Assembly: GCA_047495785.1 (NCBI GenBank)
Contig: JBLDXI010000033.1
Location: 2,666,001 to 2,730,000, forward strand
Reading direction: 5' to 3'
Source: Lepidodermella squamata
Taxonomy: Eukaryota; Gastrotricha
Length of the DNA: 64,000 nt
Both the position numbers and the translations under genes were made by a program. Numbering within the stretch: the stretch's first letter is position 1; every line of letters starts with the position of its first letter. This document shows, in pieces, positions 10,672 through 21,767 of this stretch. A model generated the notes under the pieces. It did no database searches. It saw only the letters and a list, made by a program, of their open reading frames with translations, and had not been told where the DNA came from.

Positions 10672-11456
10672 TTTTAAGTAAACAATCTACCTATGAATAT
10701 AAAGAAATATAAAAAAATTATTATGACAACATGCGTCAAGAAGTTAGATTTTATCAAACACAGCATTGTAAACCAAAAACCAAAGCACGATGAACTCGTG
10801 CAAAATTAGCCGCGTTGTCACTAAAAAAGTGAGGCGCTTTCAACGATGAGACCATTCGCAATTGACTACCGAAACAACAGGTAGAAGGGCTACCCACTGC
10901 CCACCTTGAGCCAAGCCTAATCAACGGTGGCGATTTTCGCTAATTTTTAATGTTTTCAATTCTCCCTCTTGCGCCGAATTCAGCTAACGATTGAAAAATT
11001 ACTCATAATCATAGAGAAAAATGACATCTATTGCATGAAATAGATTTTTTTCTCTATGCTTTTAATCTACCAGTAATTATCGTCAGGGGTTACGAGATTT
11101 GTCCGATGTATGAATGAGCGGCGATATTCAAAATGAAATTTAGCACGGGGAATGACGTTGGGCTGTTGATTAAGCGGCGGCAAAAACCCCTCTCGTGGCC
11201 CAAGAGAAATTGTTCGCTGGTTTCCAGTTTCCACATTAAGCAGTTTACTTTCTTTAACCGAGTTTATTAGAAAACGAAATCTACGCCACATTTCAAAATT
11301 AAGCCACTCGTTTAGTTGTGATTGCAAAGACCGCTTCCTACTCTAAGCAAAAGTCTCATAGCAAACGTAGATAACGAGAAAGAAACACATCATTACACGC
11401 CACCAGGTTCTCGTCCTCCCTGTTCCGAGAAGACGCGGCGCGCCCACCACGCCCCC
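10672..11456. other. Intergenic upstream of ASF1
   Basis: A minus-strand open segment (11343-11067, no ATG, behind a TTTTGCTTAG acceptor-like motif, peptide ending NLVTPDDNYW) could be an exon, but no partner exon or domain was found. Otherwise AT-rich sequence without recognised features. Confidence 0.35.
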
Positions 11457-11863
11457 TTGCACTTCGTTATTTAAGTATCAAGCTCAGCTTACGGCACGCT
11501 CAGCGTATTCACACCTTAGCTTAGCGTTCAAGCTCAGCTTGTTATAACCGAAGCCAGCTAACCTTAACAAGCTCAGCTTATCTTGCTCGCTAGTAAGCTG
11601 AGCTGGCAAGCTGAGCGTAGTAGAATATAGAGTACGAGAATATTGGGGTAGTGGAACACGCTGAGCTTGTACACTGAGCTGGTTTGTCTCCGATCGTAAG
11701 TTCAGCTTGTCAGCTGAGCTCATTAATTACACTATTAAGCTGAGCTGAGCTGGTTAGTTATTAAGCTGAGCTAGTTTAGCTGAGCTTGTTCATGGTTTAG
11801 CTGAGCTGACTTCAAGCTGAGCTGACTATAAGCTGAGCTTGTTACTTAAATAACGAAGTGCAA
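11457..11863. mobile_element. 407 bp foldback/MITE-like element with 34 bp terminal inverted repeats
   Basis: The left end (11457-11490) and the reverse complement of the right end (11830-11863) match at 33 of 34 positions, beginning TTGCACTTCGTTATTTAAGTA. The interior is filled with copies of GCTCAGC (mainly left half) and GCTGAGC (mainly right half), about 15 in all and often extended to AAGCTCAGCTT or AAGCTGAGCTT, so the halves can pair along much of their length. The flanks CACGCCCCC (11448-11456) and CACGGCCCC (11864-11872) could be a 9 bp target duplication with one mismatch, which would fit a Mutator-like origin. No transposase is encoded; a non-autonomous element is inferred. Confidence 0.8.
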
Positions 11864-12033
11864 CACGGCCCCACCACCTTTTAACATCCGTTAGATAGAA
11901 GACCACCCTTGTAGCGAATCCAATGTAATTCATCGTCATCAAGCTGTTCGAAGACAGCGCAAAAACTGTAAAACATCCGAGTACAGATCATTAGGTTGAG
12001 GTAAAAAGCGCTGCAGTGTATGATGTATTAAGT

Positions 12034-12174
12034 ATGTATATTTCTACGTTCGATTCGCACTTGGGCCTTGGACCAACAGCCAACATCCAACGGAGGGACA
12101 GCGGACGATTGGGCGTACACTTCAAGAGGTGGAAGCCGAAGAAGCTCGAAAGGATTTTCCCGCGGAATTTGTAA
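12034..12174 (+). CDS. Small basic ORF, 46 residues, unrecognised
   Basis: ATG at 12034 opens a 46-codon frame ending in TAA, with a strongly basic C-terminus (GVHFKRWKPKKLERIFPRNL). An AATAAA lies about 60 bp downstream (near 12232). The composition resembles small ribosomal or DNA-binding proteins, but no specific match comes to mind, and the length is within what can occur by chance. It could also be the last exon of a longer gene. Confidence 0.22.
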   Translation: MYISTFDSHLGLGPTANIQRRDSGRLGVHFKRWKPKKLERIFPRNL

Positions 12175-12618
12175 TTTAAAAAACGTAAAAATCGACGAGG
12201 GACTTGAAAACAGATTATATTTAGTTGTATTGAATAAACAAATTTACAAGTTCATGGTTAATATTACGTAACTGACCGATTTTTTTCGACGAAAAATCGT
12301 TACGAATCTTTCACCTTCGAAAATCGTTGGCGAAATCGTATCTCACCTGATTATGAAAAATGCGGAAAATGGAGTTTTAGGATTCCAAACATAACTGTCG
12401 CAAGATAGTTTTCGCAAATATGTGCTCTCTATCTCCGCCTTATAAGCTTGAGTTTGTCCGGACGAGGAGAAAGTGTAAATTTCGTGAAATCGAATCGCGT
12501 TATTAGTGGGGAGTATTATGGCCATGGGCAGCTGTGGATGTAAAGTCATCAACGGCGCTTTTCATTGAGTTTATGGGTGTTGATTTTGCTATTCTTAATT
12601 AGAAATTGTTAAGTTAGA

Positions 12619-13608
12619 ATGAATGCGATATGCTCTTTATGCAACCTCATTCGGAAACATAAGAAGAAAATAATCGGCGGCAGCGCCGTAGTTGGAGCAG
12701 TCTATGTCGCTGTGAGAATCTATCGTTATTCTCTGACGGTGCCTATAAAGCGGAATGACCCTGTAGATTTGGATGGTTACAGGAATCGCTTTGTCGCTAA
12801 TGTTGCTCGTGCAAAATCATACCGCGATGAACTCTGCATCGAACTAATCAATAAAGGAATAGCGTTATTGGAAGGAGAATTCCGCGCTACTCGCGAGGAA
12901 TTGCTCTTGAAATTGAGCTCTGCTACACATCTCGATAATAAGCTTGCTCTGTGGAAGCAAATTCAAATTTTGGCTTTCACATTGTTTTACTCTTTCATTT
13001 ATTTCTCCGCTGCCGCTGTGATATATAGCACGACTGTCGCATCAATAGCGTGTAATGTGTACACTAAACCGGGCCAGAAAACACTCGCTGTTGTCGAAAG
13101 TTTGAGGAATGACTTTTCGGAAACACTAATGGCGTTGATTGATGCCGTTAAGAGAGCTATTCCTGGTTATGTTGCTAATTTATCATTAAAGCAGCCTATC
13201 CAATATGAGACATTCGTGGATCTCGCTCTAAAATTTGATGAATGCATGTGCCAGTCGAATGGATTGGAGGTTCAAGACCAGTCGTCTTCTGCTTTGTCCA
13301 ATATGGATTGCTTTCACTGCAGCGCAATCAACAATGTTTTCGAGGCTATCGCATCATCGGCCCCATTCAAATCAACCGCTTCTGCTGTTTGGCGACACAC
13401 AGTTCGTGCATTCTCTAGAAGGCTATTTATCATTGAGAATGATCGGGCAGAACCGCTTGTTAAATTATTACCTCATATTTTGAAAGGCTATGACAATATC
13501 ATAGCAAATAAATCTACCGTCAAATACTTTGCCGACGACTTGCTGCAATGCGAAGAAATGGACAACTTCCTAATCTGGAGCGTGGACGAAACAATGAATA
13601 AACCTTGA
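12619..13608 (+). CDS. PEX3: Peroxisomal biogenesis factor 3 (PEX3)
   Basis: Intronless frame of 329 residues from ATG 12619 (human PEX3 has 373). It starts with a short polar N-terminus, a basic KHKKK and a membrane anchor (about residues 18-36, IIGGSAVVGAVYVAVRIY), as in PEX3. The conserved DNKLALWKQIQILAFT segment follows (human NKLEIWEDLKIISFTR), then a second hydrophobic stretch. PEX3 anchors in the peroxisomal membrane and docks PEX19 with its membrane-protein cargo. Its AATAAA (13597-13602) lies inside the last codons, and the next gene starts only 28 to 67 bp after the stop, so the two are probably cotranscribed. Confidence 0.88.
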   Translation: MNAICSLCNLIRKHKKKIIGGSAVVGAVYVAVRIYRYSLTVPIKRNDPVDLDGYRNRFVANVARAKSYRDELCIELINKGIALLEGEFRATREELLLKLSSATHLDNKLALWKQIQILAFTLFYSFIYFSAAAVIYSTTVASIACNVYTKPGQKTLAVVESLRNDFSETLMALIDAVKRAIPGYVANLSLKQPIQYETFVDLALKFDECMCQSNGLEVQDQSSSALSNMDCFHCSAINNVFEAIASSAPFKSTASAVWRHTVRAFSRRLFIIENDRAEPLVKLLPHILKGYDNIIANKSTVKYFADDLLQCEEMDNFLIWSVDETMNKP

Positions 13609-13675
13609 CTGATTGGGATCTAATATTCATAAAGTAATGATAAATCAATTTCATCCCTATTGTAGGCTAGTTAAA

Positions 13676-14972
13676 ATGTCGATAATTGGTGAAACTTGCT
13701 TTGGCGTGTTTGTTCACGAAACTAGTCCGAGATATCCGTTTTTGTACGAAATCGACAGTCCTTTCATGATGGAGAAGCAGTTTCAAAATTGGCTGAATCG
13801 CGCCTCAATTACCTCACGCTCGACTAATCCTCGAAAGCGCCGATTATCACTTAGCACCAACTACAGTAAAATGCTGTGCTTCATCGAAAATGGCCGCCTT
13901 AGTATCATTGGAGCCGTTCAAAAGCGACGATTTGATTGTATTCGAGCGGTCACGCCTACTAATAACTTGAATGCAAGGGCTGAATCAAACATTTTAACCG
14001 AACTTTCTATTCACCTGGCTGAACTACGAGATAAATTTAGCCAAGTGGGCTGCCTGAGGAGATGTCTGTGGAGCGATTTGCTCAAGTTTCCAGAAAAAGT
14101 ATTGCAAATACTGTTCAGTCATTCCTTGCTCATAAATTCCAGCAATGTCTGGCTTGAATCGCCCCTTGGTGAGAATCTCAGCCTCCATGTCCCACCATTA
14201 TCTTCATTTCTGGTATCGGAGCTGGGTAATTTGCCGAGTTTATTGTTGGGTACTGACGAAGGCAGACATTTTGTTGCCGATGGGTTCGATTTGATCGTCG
14301 TCGATCCGCCTTGGCCGAATAAGTCCGTTAAGCGCAAGCGGACGTGAGTCACACATTGCTTTTTGTTTTGGAAAGCAATACACTGCTTCTTTGGCTTGTG
14401 TTATTTTCATAGCTACGACTACCTCGACTATGACGATCTGCTGCACGGCCTCTGCCCACTATTGAGGTACATCTGCCGGCCTAATGCCCTAGTTGCGTTT
14501 TGGGCCACTCCGATGAATGAAACGGTGCGGAATTTCGTGCTTGGCGAGGTTTTCCCTCCAAACGCTCTTCGGCACATCGGGACTTGGCACTGGTTGAAAG
14601 TAACGCGATCCGGCGATCCCATTTGCCCGATTTTTAGCTCAGCTGACAGTAACCATGGAAAAGTTCCTTTCGAAGAATTATTTTTAGCCAGGTTCTCCCT
14701 CGATACCAGTGAAAACTTAGGCGAGAAACTTATCGTATCAGTCCCAGCCGCCTTTCACTCGAAAAAGCCTTATCTTCTAGGTAATTTAATTAAGATGTGG
14801 TTTAGTATAGGTTACTTTTGTTACGCTTTTTTAAGATGTATTGCGACCTCATCTTTCGTCCAACCCGGGTAGTGGTGCAATTCGCTGCTGCGAACTTTTC
14901 GCCCGAGAGCTGCGCGAAGGATGGTTCTGTTGGGGAAGAGAGCCAATACTGCTGAATTTAGGGCAAACCTGA
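13676..14972 (+). CDS. METTL4: METTL4-type MT-A70 family methyltransferase
   Basis: Exons 13676-14343, 14413-14780 and 14836-14972 give 390 residues. An upstream in-frame ATG at 13637 would add 13, but an acceptor-like CTATTGTAG at 13657-13665 favours 13676. The MT-A70 catalytic motif DPPW is present (DLIVVDPPWPNKSVKRK), followed by TYDYLDYDDL, LVAFWATP and a C-terminal RCCELFARELREGWFCWGRE. This is the METTL4 subfamily, described as making N6-methyladenine in DNA or m6Am in snRNA; which substrate applies here cannot be read from sequence. It sits between PEX3 (28-67 bp) and NIPP1 (113 bp) on the same strand. Confidence 0.88.
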
Positions 14973-15085
14973 AACTAAAACTCACATACGCTTATTCTCA
15001 TTGTTCGGGCTTTGAATATTTATGAATTTTTAGTGGGATCTTGTTTGAAAATGTTATATTCATAGTCATGTTTAAATCATAACTG

Positions 15086-16374
15086 ATGTCATCTGCAGTC
15101 TCCACAAACAAGCCGACGAATGCGCCGCCTAGCGGACAGCTCTCGGCTGCTGACTTGGCCGATCAGCAACTGGTCAACAATTTCCAGGTGCCCAGTTGGG
15201 CTGGCAAACCGCCGGTAGGTCTGCATCTCGACGTGCTCAAGGAGGGGAAACTTATTCAAAAACTTATGATCGACGAGAAAAAGTGCTACTTCTTCGGCAG
15301 AAATCGGCAACTCTGCGATTTTCCGGTTTGTGTTCAAAATTCTACATTTCAAACATCATTAAGCCTTATTTTTTGCCTCCGAATTTTGAAATTTTTAATT
15401 GAATTCTTATATTTTTTTAGATCGAACATGCGTCATCCTCTCGCGTTCATGCTGCCTTGGTCTGGCACAGAGCTCTTTGCCGACCGTTCTTGATTGACCT
15501 CGGTTCGACTCACGGTACTTTCATCGGAGAACATATACGCCTCGAGCCGAATAATCCGCAGCAAATACCCCCAGACAGTCAAATCCATTTCGGCGCATCT
15601 CAACGCATCTACGTCATCCGCGAACGACCGTTCACAGCCAGCCTTGCTTCGGCGGTGTCTAACGCATCTTCGACTACTTCTTCGACTAGCACGTTGAAAT
15701 CAAGTAGTAATACTGCGCCATCGAACACCGCAAATCTCGAGCTGCCTGAGGATGAAACTGAGCTGGACAATTTAACCGAGTATAACACGGCGCACAACCG
15801 ACGAGTCGCCTCGTTGCCGATCAATGAGAACAAAGCGAACAGTTTGAAATTCAAGAAACGGAAGCTCAAATCGATTACTTTTTGCGAAGAGGAACAGGTC
15901 ATTAACCCAGAAGATGTCGATCCTAACGTTGGGCGGTTTCGCAATCTCTGCCGGACCGTGGTCGTGCCATCGAAGAGGTCGCGAACCGGCCCAGGCCCAA
16001 TGACATCACCTACTTCACAGAATTCAGTGCAATTTTTCGGCCCGGGTGCGTCGGCCCATTCTGCGAAAGTCACAGCTCCGCAGCATGAAGAGGAACAGGA
16101 GAAACAGGACAGTTCGGGACTGTCAGCGCTCCAAAATCCGCTGTACAGTTCAGCGGCCAAGCTTTTCAATATTGCGCTGCCTAATCTGGCGCCTTCCCTC
16201 GACGAACCTGTTGCCGCGCCTGTCGCACCAGTTGCGGCGCCGCCTGTTGTTGTGCCTAGCCGGCCGGAGCCGGTCGAAGACTACGAAGACAACGGTTTGT
16301 ATCCAAAGGAGCACAAACGTTATGCGAAGGAGGCTTGGCCTGGCAAGAAACCGACCGGCGCCTTGCTCGTTTGA
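15086..16374 (+). CDS. PPP1R8: Nuclear inhibitor of protein phosphatase 1 (NIPP1)
   Basis: Two exons (15086-15325, 15421-16374) encode 397 residues. The FHA domain (about residues 50-160) contains YFFGRNRQLCDF, SSRVHAALV, LIDLGSTHGTFIGEHIRLEP and FGASQRIYVIRE, all diagnostic of NIPP1. The PP1-binding RVxF-type site is KSITF, followed by the family signature INPEDVDPNVGRFRNL. The C-terminus is Ala/Pro-rich. NIPP1 targets PP1 to the spliceosome (binding SF3B1 and CDC5L through its FHA domain) and to chromatin. AATAAA at 16431-16436. It is the third gene of the tight + strand tandem. Confidence 0.94.
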
Positions 16375-16745
16375 ATACTTATTTCCTGTATAATTGTTAT
16401 GAAAATATTGCTCATGTTTGCTACAAAAACAATAAACACAGTGATTTCAACGAGTGATTGTGTTTTATTTCCTATAATCCAGCTTCTTGTCGCCCATTCA
16501 GTTGAAGCGGTTGCAGAATTTGCCTGGGTGCCCGGTGTAGGCTAACTTGGCGGTGAACCAACTTGTTGATTCGGGCCGGTATCAAAAATCGCAGCTAAGA
16601 TATCAGAGTGCGAAAATAGATGTTCCAGGAAGAATATCACTGTCTTGTTCATTCCCTGGATCGACTATACCAGAGAACCGTGATCCATCCTAAGATCACG
16701 GATTTCCCAAGCCATTAACATTCACAAGGCCGGATCTAGCGGAAG
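16375..16745. other. Convergent 3' ends, possible minus-strand terminal exon
   Basis: The + strand AATAAA of NIPP1 (16431-16436) is followed by a minus-strand AATAAA (16469-16464). Upstream of the latter on the minus strand a short frame ends HPGKFCNRFN at TGA 16500-16498, and another contains MNKTVIFFLEHLFSHSD. Neither could be joined to a start. An 8 bp inverted repeat, CCGTGATC..GATCACGG, lies at about 16679-16702. A decayed or unmapped minus-strand gene is possible. Confidence 0.3.
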
Positions 16746-17105
16746 ATGGAGTCCTGCTGCTGTCGTACTTTTTTGAACATGATTTTTCCAATATTTATTG
16801 CTCTCTGTGCAATCGAACCTTGTACAGTGCAGCTGAACCGAGTGTGTATTGCAACATAGGAGTAAGAATCAAAGTTATTGAATTATCGGTCAATTTCAGT
16901 GCAATCAAATTTTCTATTTTGCATTGGCCGATTTAAAGAGACAGTACCCATTAGTAGTGGGAATATAATTGATTATTTATATGCGGAGGGCGATAATTTT
17001 ATCATCGATAGGTGTTACCAGTTATCCAGTAACTTATTCCACTGCATTGGCAGCGGGCCGAAATCGACGAAGTGGATAATGGCGCATCTTACGCCGCCGA
17101 ATTAA
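16746..17105 (+). CDS. Small predicted secreted protein, unrecognised
   Basis: Two exons (16746-16845, 16900-17105) fit a 54 nt intron (GTATTG..TTTCAG) and give 101 residues. The N-terminus MESCCCRTFLNMIFPIFIAL resembles a signal peptide, with possible cleavage near residues 22-30. The rest contains Cys residues in FCIGRF, DRCYQL and FHCIGSG and ends MAHLTPPN. It may be an effector- or peptide-like secreted product. No family recognised; the gene model rests only on splice fit and signal-peptide character. It lies between NIPP1 and the channel cluster. Confidence 0.4.
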
Positions 17106-17514
17106 CGCATTCAGTATAGGCACGCAGTTTTGCGTCGTTCTAAAATCAAGTGCGAGAGACGTATAGTACGGCGTATATTTATAGGTTACGAGGAGCGGCG
17201 CCCACAGTCGGCGGAAGAGGCGAATCGAAAATTAGCGCTACAGCTGTTTTGTTGCTCGAGCGCTGGGTGCGCATCCGGGGCATGAAATGCGTTTCCTGTT
17301 GCCAGAGATGACTTCGGAAAATCGAAAGCTTATATCTCGATAAACACTTTCTTACATCATGTCACATGGGCGATAAAATATACATGACGACGCTGAGTGA
17401 GACATCACCAATTACGGCCAGTCATGCGGTTACGCTGATTTTCCAAAAAGGGCTGATCAACGCCTATTTGTTTTGATTTGTTTCTACAATAATTCTGTCG
17501 CCCCCATCCCTCGG

Positions 17515-20232
17515 ATGAGCATGGCCAAGGCAGCAGCGAACCTGTTGGCAGCTTTCCTGGTAGCTACTTTTTGTCAGGTCTCACGTCAAATAGCAGTACC
17601 TGCTAACATGCGCGTTACTCCGCGCCAAATGTCGTGGGGTCATTCAACTTACGGTCATTACATCCCAACAGAGCAGCCCATGGTACCATGTAAGCAGATA
17701 TCATCTCAATATCGCTGGAAAAAATATCTTTTTATTCAGGGGAACATGGCGTAGGAGATAGCCGAACCGCTGAAGCCGCACTATTTCAAGCAATCATGGG
17801 CAACTACCGTGCAAACGTTCGACCGGTAAATTGGATTAATCTAATATAATCCCTGGAGTTAAAATTTGCATTCGTGGTCGCCGGTTAACAGGTTCGCAGT
17901 GTCAACGAGACAGTTTATGGTGAGGAGCTCGGAACTTTGGTTTTTACTCTGAGTTGTAATATCTCTCAAAATTAACATCAGTTTCCGCGCGACTATTTCC
18001 GATTAAAATTCAAAGCTTGAAAGAGCGTGATGAAATTCTGACGATAACGCTGCGATTGCAACTGGTAAAAAACAGATATTTTCCTTGAACGCTCTCAATT
18101 CATGATATCTTTCAAGGGCTGGTCTGACATGTCATTGGTTTGGAACCCTGATGATTACGGCGGCCTCGACAAGATTGTTGTGAACGCGTATGACCTATGG
18201 CTGCCGGATTTGCAAATAGCCAACTCAGCAGAAGACATGTATCAAGTAATTTGGTGTCAAAATGATGGATAGATGGATAGATTCGATTGTTCAATTTTAC
18301 CTTTTCAGTTGATGCGCGATCGCCAATTTGCCGTTAAGATTCATAACAATGGCGAGGTTTTGGCGAAATCAGGGTTCTTATACCTCCAAACAAATGTGCT
18401 AAACTTTTTGTAGATTTGGTGGCACCCGACAGGTTCAGTCAAGGTTCGATGCGAACTAGACTTGAGGTAATTCAGTCAATTTTCTTGACATTTTGTGATG
18501 CACCTCTAATTTTAATTTAACGCGATTCTACAGATACTTTCCTTTCGACTTGCAGCGCTGTCCTATCACGTAACGAATATTTTTAAGCTAATCTGATCCC
18601 GAATTCTTATAAGTAATTCTCAGTCTTGAATCAGTCATTCACACCGTTCAACAGCTCAATCTCACGGTTAGACAGGACAGAGCGCCGATTTCTTTTTCTA
18701 TGTATACGGAAAATGGCGTATGGGAAATGGTTTTAGCAACAGGTATAAAAGTTTCAAATTGTTGAGTTCATGCTTGTAGTCTTAATTGGCATTCAGGGCA
18801 TACCAGCAACTACTACGTCTCTGCAAATACGGCATTCAGCAGGGTGAATTTCCTGCTTTACCTTCACAGGCGAACCTCGTACTATAAGTTAAATATGTAA
18901 AACTTGAATGATTTGATAAACCAGATATTTCTACTTCCTATTTTGAATTGAAACAGAATTTTCCCGTGCGCCATGCTGAGCGGCTTGCAACTTTTAACCT
19001 TCCTGCTTCCCCTAAACAATCAAGAACGTGTCCCTCAGTCGACGACGATTCTTCTGTCGGTCGTAGTCTTTCAAACCGTTGTTGTGGAAGAACTGCCTCG
19101 AACTTCCAATTCCCTCAGCCTATTATGTAAGGAATTTACATTGTCCCTCTTTCATTCAGTCCTATCAAGAACTCAGATTTCTCGCGCTTATCGCCAAAGT
19201 AAAGCTTGAGATTTGAAAATATTGAGGAATAGAGGTATAAATAGATACATATAGATCCAGGAAGCAACTAATGCTTTTCCTGCTCCGTATAATCTTCTGT
19301 CTGGGATAAAATAGGGACATCCGCCCGTTATCCTGCAGCATTCCGTTTTTTTATCACTTTTTAAATGATGTTTTCAGCTATGTACATATCCCTTCTCACG
19401 GGCATCAGCGTCGCATCCGTGGCGGATTCAGTGGCGATAGCTTACCTGATATCGCTTAGAGATCGGGCATTCAAAGTGCCGCATTGGTTCGCCTGCCTTC
19501 TGCGTTTTATTTGCCGCAACCCGTCGATGGCTCGAAAATCACCTTTGAAGCCAGTCGATATACTTCACCACAACAGCCGTAGCAACCTCATCGTAAAAAC
19601 CGCTATGGTGCCGGCGCAAGAAGGGACGACCTCAGTTGCACCTCTCGCCTACATCGACGACTACGGTGGAGATGGCGCCAATAGTCGGGTTCTGTCGCCA
19701 AGTAGGCCGAATGATTACGCGAGTCTACGTGGAAATAATGGCGTCGGTATGAACAATCAAACTTTCTCATCTCGATTCCCGGCCGTGCCCAATAATTACG
19801 TGAGTGGCAATGGCTCAGTAACTGGTCGCAACGAAACCAGTACGGATGGCTCGCCAGTTATGACACCGCCACAACTCGTTAAGAATCGGAAGAATACGCT
19901 GAAAAGACGAACCGCCGTTGTTTCTCTGCGTGGAAAATCGGAAAGCAGCGAGGAACTGGTATTCATTAGGTGGTACAAGGTTGCGCGAATAATCAACGCC
20001 GTAAGTTATCGTACTTTTCCTAATAGGCCTATAATTGCTCGTGAAAATTCTATCAATTTTTTGAACCTAATTTTAATATAATTTTAATCCTCAATTCCAG
20101 GTTGTGTTCCTGATTTGCTTGCTGCTAATAATTTTCGTGCCGATAATCTTGTTCATTTGGATGCCACCCGATGTCACGCAATATAAACTCTTCAGGTCGT
20201 CATCGGCCGCATCGCCATCTTCATCAGGGTAG
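17515..20232 (+). CDS. Cys-loop ligand-gated ion channel subunit, nicotinic-like (cluster copy A)
   Basis: Thirteen exons: 17515-17689, 17740-17825, 17892-17919, 17982-18064, 18117-18245, 18309-18356, 18414-18466, 18534-18569, 18624-18742, 18797-18887, 18957-19126, 19378-20000, 20101-20232 (590 residues). A signal peptide (MSMAKAAANLLAAFLVATF) is followed by NYRANVRP, VNAYDLWLPDLQIAN, WWHPTGSVKVRC and a canonical 13-residue Cys-loop (CELDLRYFPFDLQRC). M1 has FPCAML. M2 is preceded by NQERVP, the Glu-basic pair of cation channels (anion channels have PAR). The M3-M4 loop is about 200 residues, and M4 is in the last exon. Loop C lacks the YxCC vicinal cysteines, so it is not an alpha subunit. 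Family is certain; ligand unknown. Start chosen by signal peptide. Confidence 0.88.
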
Positions 20233-21767
20233 CTCAGCAACTGGCAGCTATATATCAGCATTTCATCATCCTTGGGTATTTAACCCTCTTCATTCGCTGA
20301 TAAAAAATGATTACCTATCGGATTTTAACGAATTTGCTCAGAGGCCGAAAATAATTCATCAATAACTAATGTGATTTTTCTTAACCAGCGCAATGTCTTC
20401 AGCCGGTTTTCCCGGGATCATGTGTGACTATTGCGGGTAGTCACCGCCTTAAAACGGCTTGGAATTCAGCGCTCTTTTTATTACAGCTAGCATTGTTAAG
20501 CGGAAAACGATGATATTTATTATGAAGATGTTTGTATCTGTCTATTAGGGTTGTTGATATTTTGTGGCTTCTTACTGCAATTTTCGAAGCATTGAAATTT
20601 TTCATCGATTTCTAAAAGTGTTGATCTTATCGGTGTTGCTATAAAAAATTTGCATAATAATTTATCTTATAGAAGTAATAAACATCAAACAAGAGCCCAC
20701 AGTGTTGGAAACAGTTGATAGGTAGATAATTGTCACTATGTAAAGTTCGATTTCCTTCATCAAACAATTTTGTTCAAGACGAGCGGATATTGGCAAGTAA
20801 TTACTTCATCATGCTTTCGAGCGTGAAGGCATCGCCGGCAATATAGATGTCCCTAGCGGCCTTATCATGCAACTTGTCACGCTCCGCGCATCCCATCGGT
20901 CGCAACTGATGATATAATGCAGTAAAATTCCTTCTATTTCTCTGTGCAAATGAAGACAACAAAGCATCAAGAGCGAGACAGTGCTGCATAGTTATAAGAT
21001 TCGCGCCCTAATAAAATATTGCAAATCTCGCATCCATTACTTAACGCCACTGGTTTAAGTCACATGATCAAGGCTGTGTATTTTTTGGCTGCGGCTATAA
21101 ACCGCATGAGTGTCATGCATTTCCCAGGAGCAAAATGGCGCTGCACTTTCATGCTGGTTAAAATTTAATTAAACACTGGGCTGCTTTTCTTATAACATTC
21201 AATGCTTGTCCATTTTGTAGAGAGCCCACGATAAAACAGCAGGTATATATAGTGGGAGGCTTCATTCGAACGGCCTCTTATATGGGCACCTATAATTAAG
21301 CCGGAAGCTCAACAACAAGTCACAGTAGTGTCGCCAGGGAATTGGTCCATAGGTGAGAAGCTTTTTATTAATTTTTAAACACGCAGCGCCTGATTGTGTC
21401 GACGCCGCAATAAGTAAAGCAGAACGTCGTATAGTTTATATACACAACGTTTCCACCCTACATTTCTGCTGTGTGTATCAATTTTTCTAATTGAGGCGAT
21501 CTCGTTCCTCGAGGGTCATATGACCACGCCGCAATTATTACGAACGACAAGATTCAAATCGTATGAAATGTTTAGCGGAAAATCTGTGCCCTTCCCTAGG
21601 ATCTTACTCCAGAGATTAGCCGAAGGAACGTTTTTTTTAATCCTTAAGTGTTGGCCTCCTTACACCGAAAACGTGCCCACACGTTTTCCCATTTACAATA
21701 TTTCATGAATCATTTAGCCGTTATGTGTTCATTTAATTTGCTGATCGCACCGATATCTTGGAAACCT
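20233..21767. other. Intergenic between channel copies A and B
   Basis: AATAAA at 20677-20682 is a possible, rather distant, poly(A) signal for copy A. A 62-codon minus-strand ATG frame (20989-20801) has no recognisable motif. The part nearest copy B presumably holds its promoter; no element was identified. Confidence 0.45.

Noticed and set aside
11484-11723. 79-codon minus frame inside the foldback element
   Set aside because: Produced by the repeated GCTNAGC motif; no transposase similarity.
20801-20989. 62-codon minus ATG frame between channel copies
   Set aside because: Too short, no motif, no splice partner.
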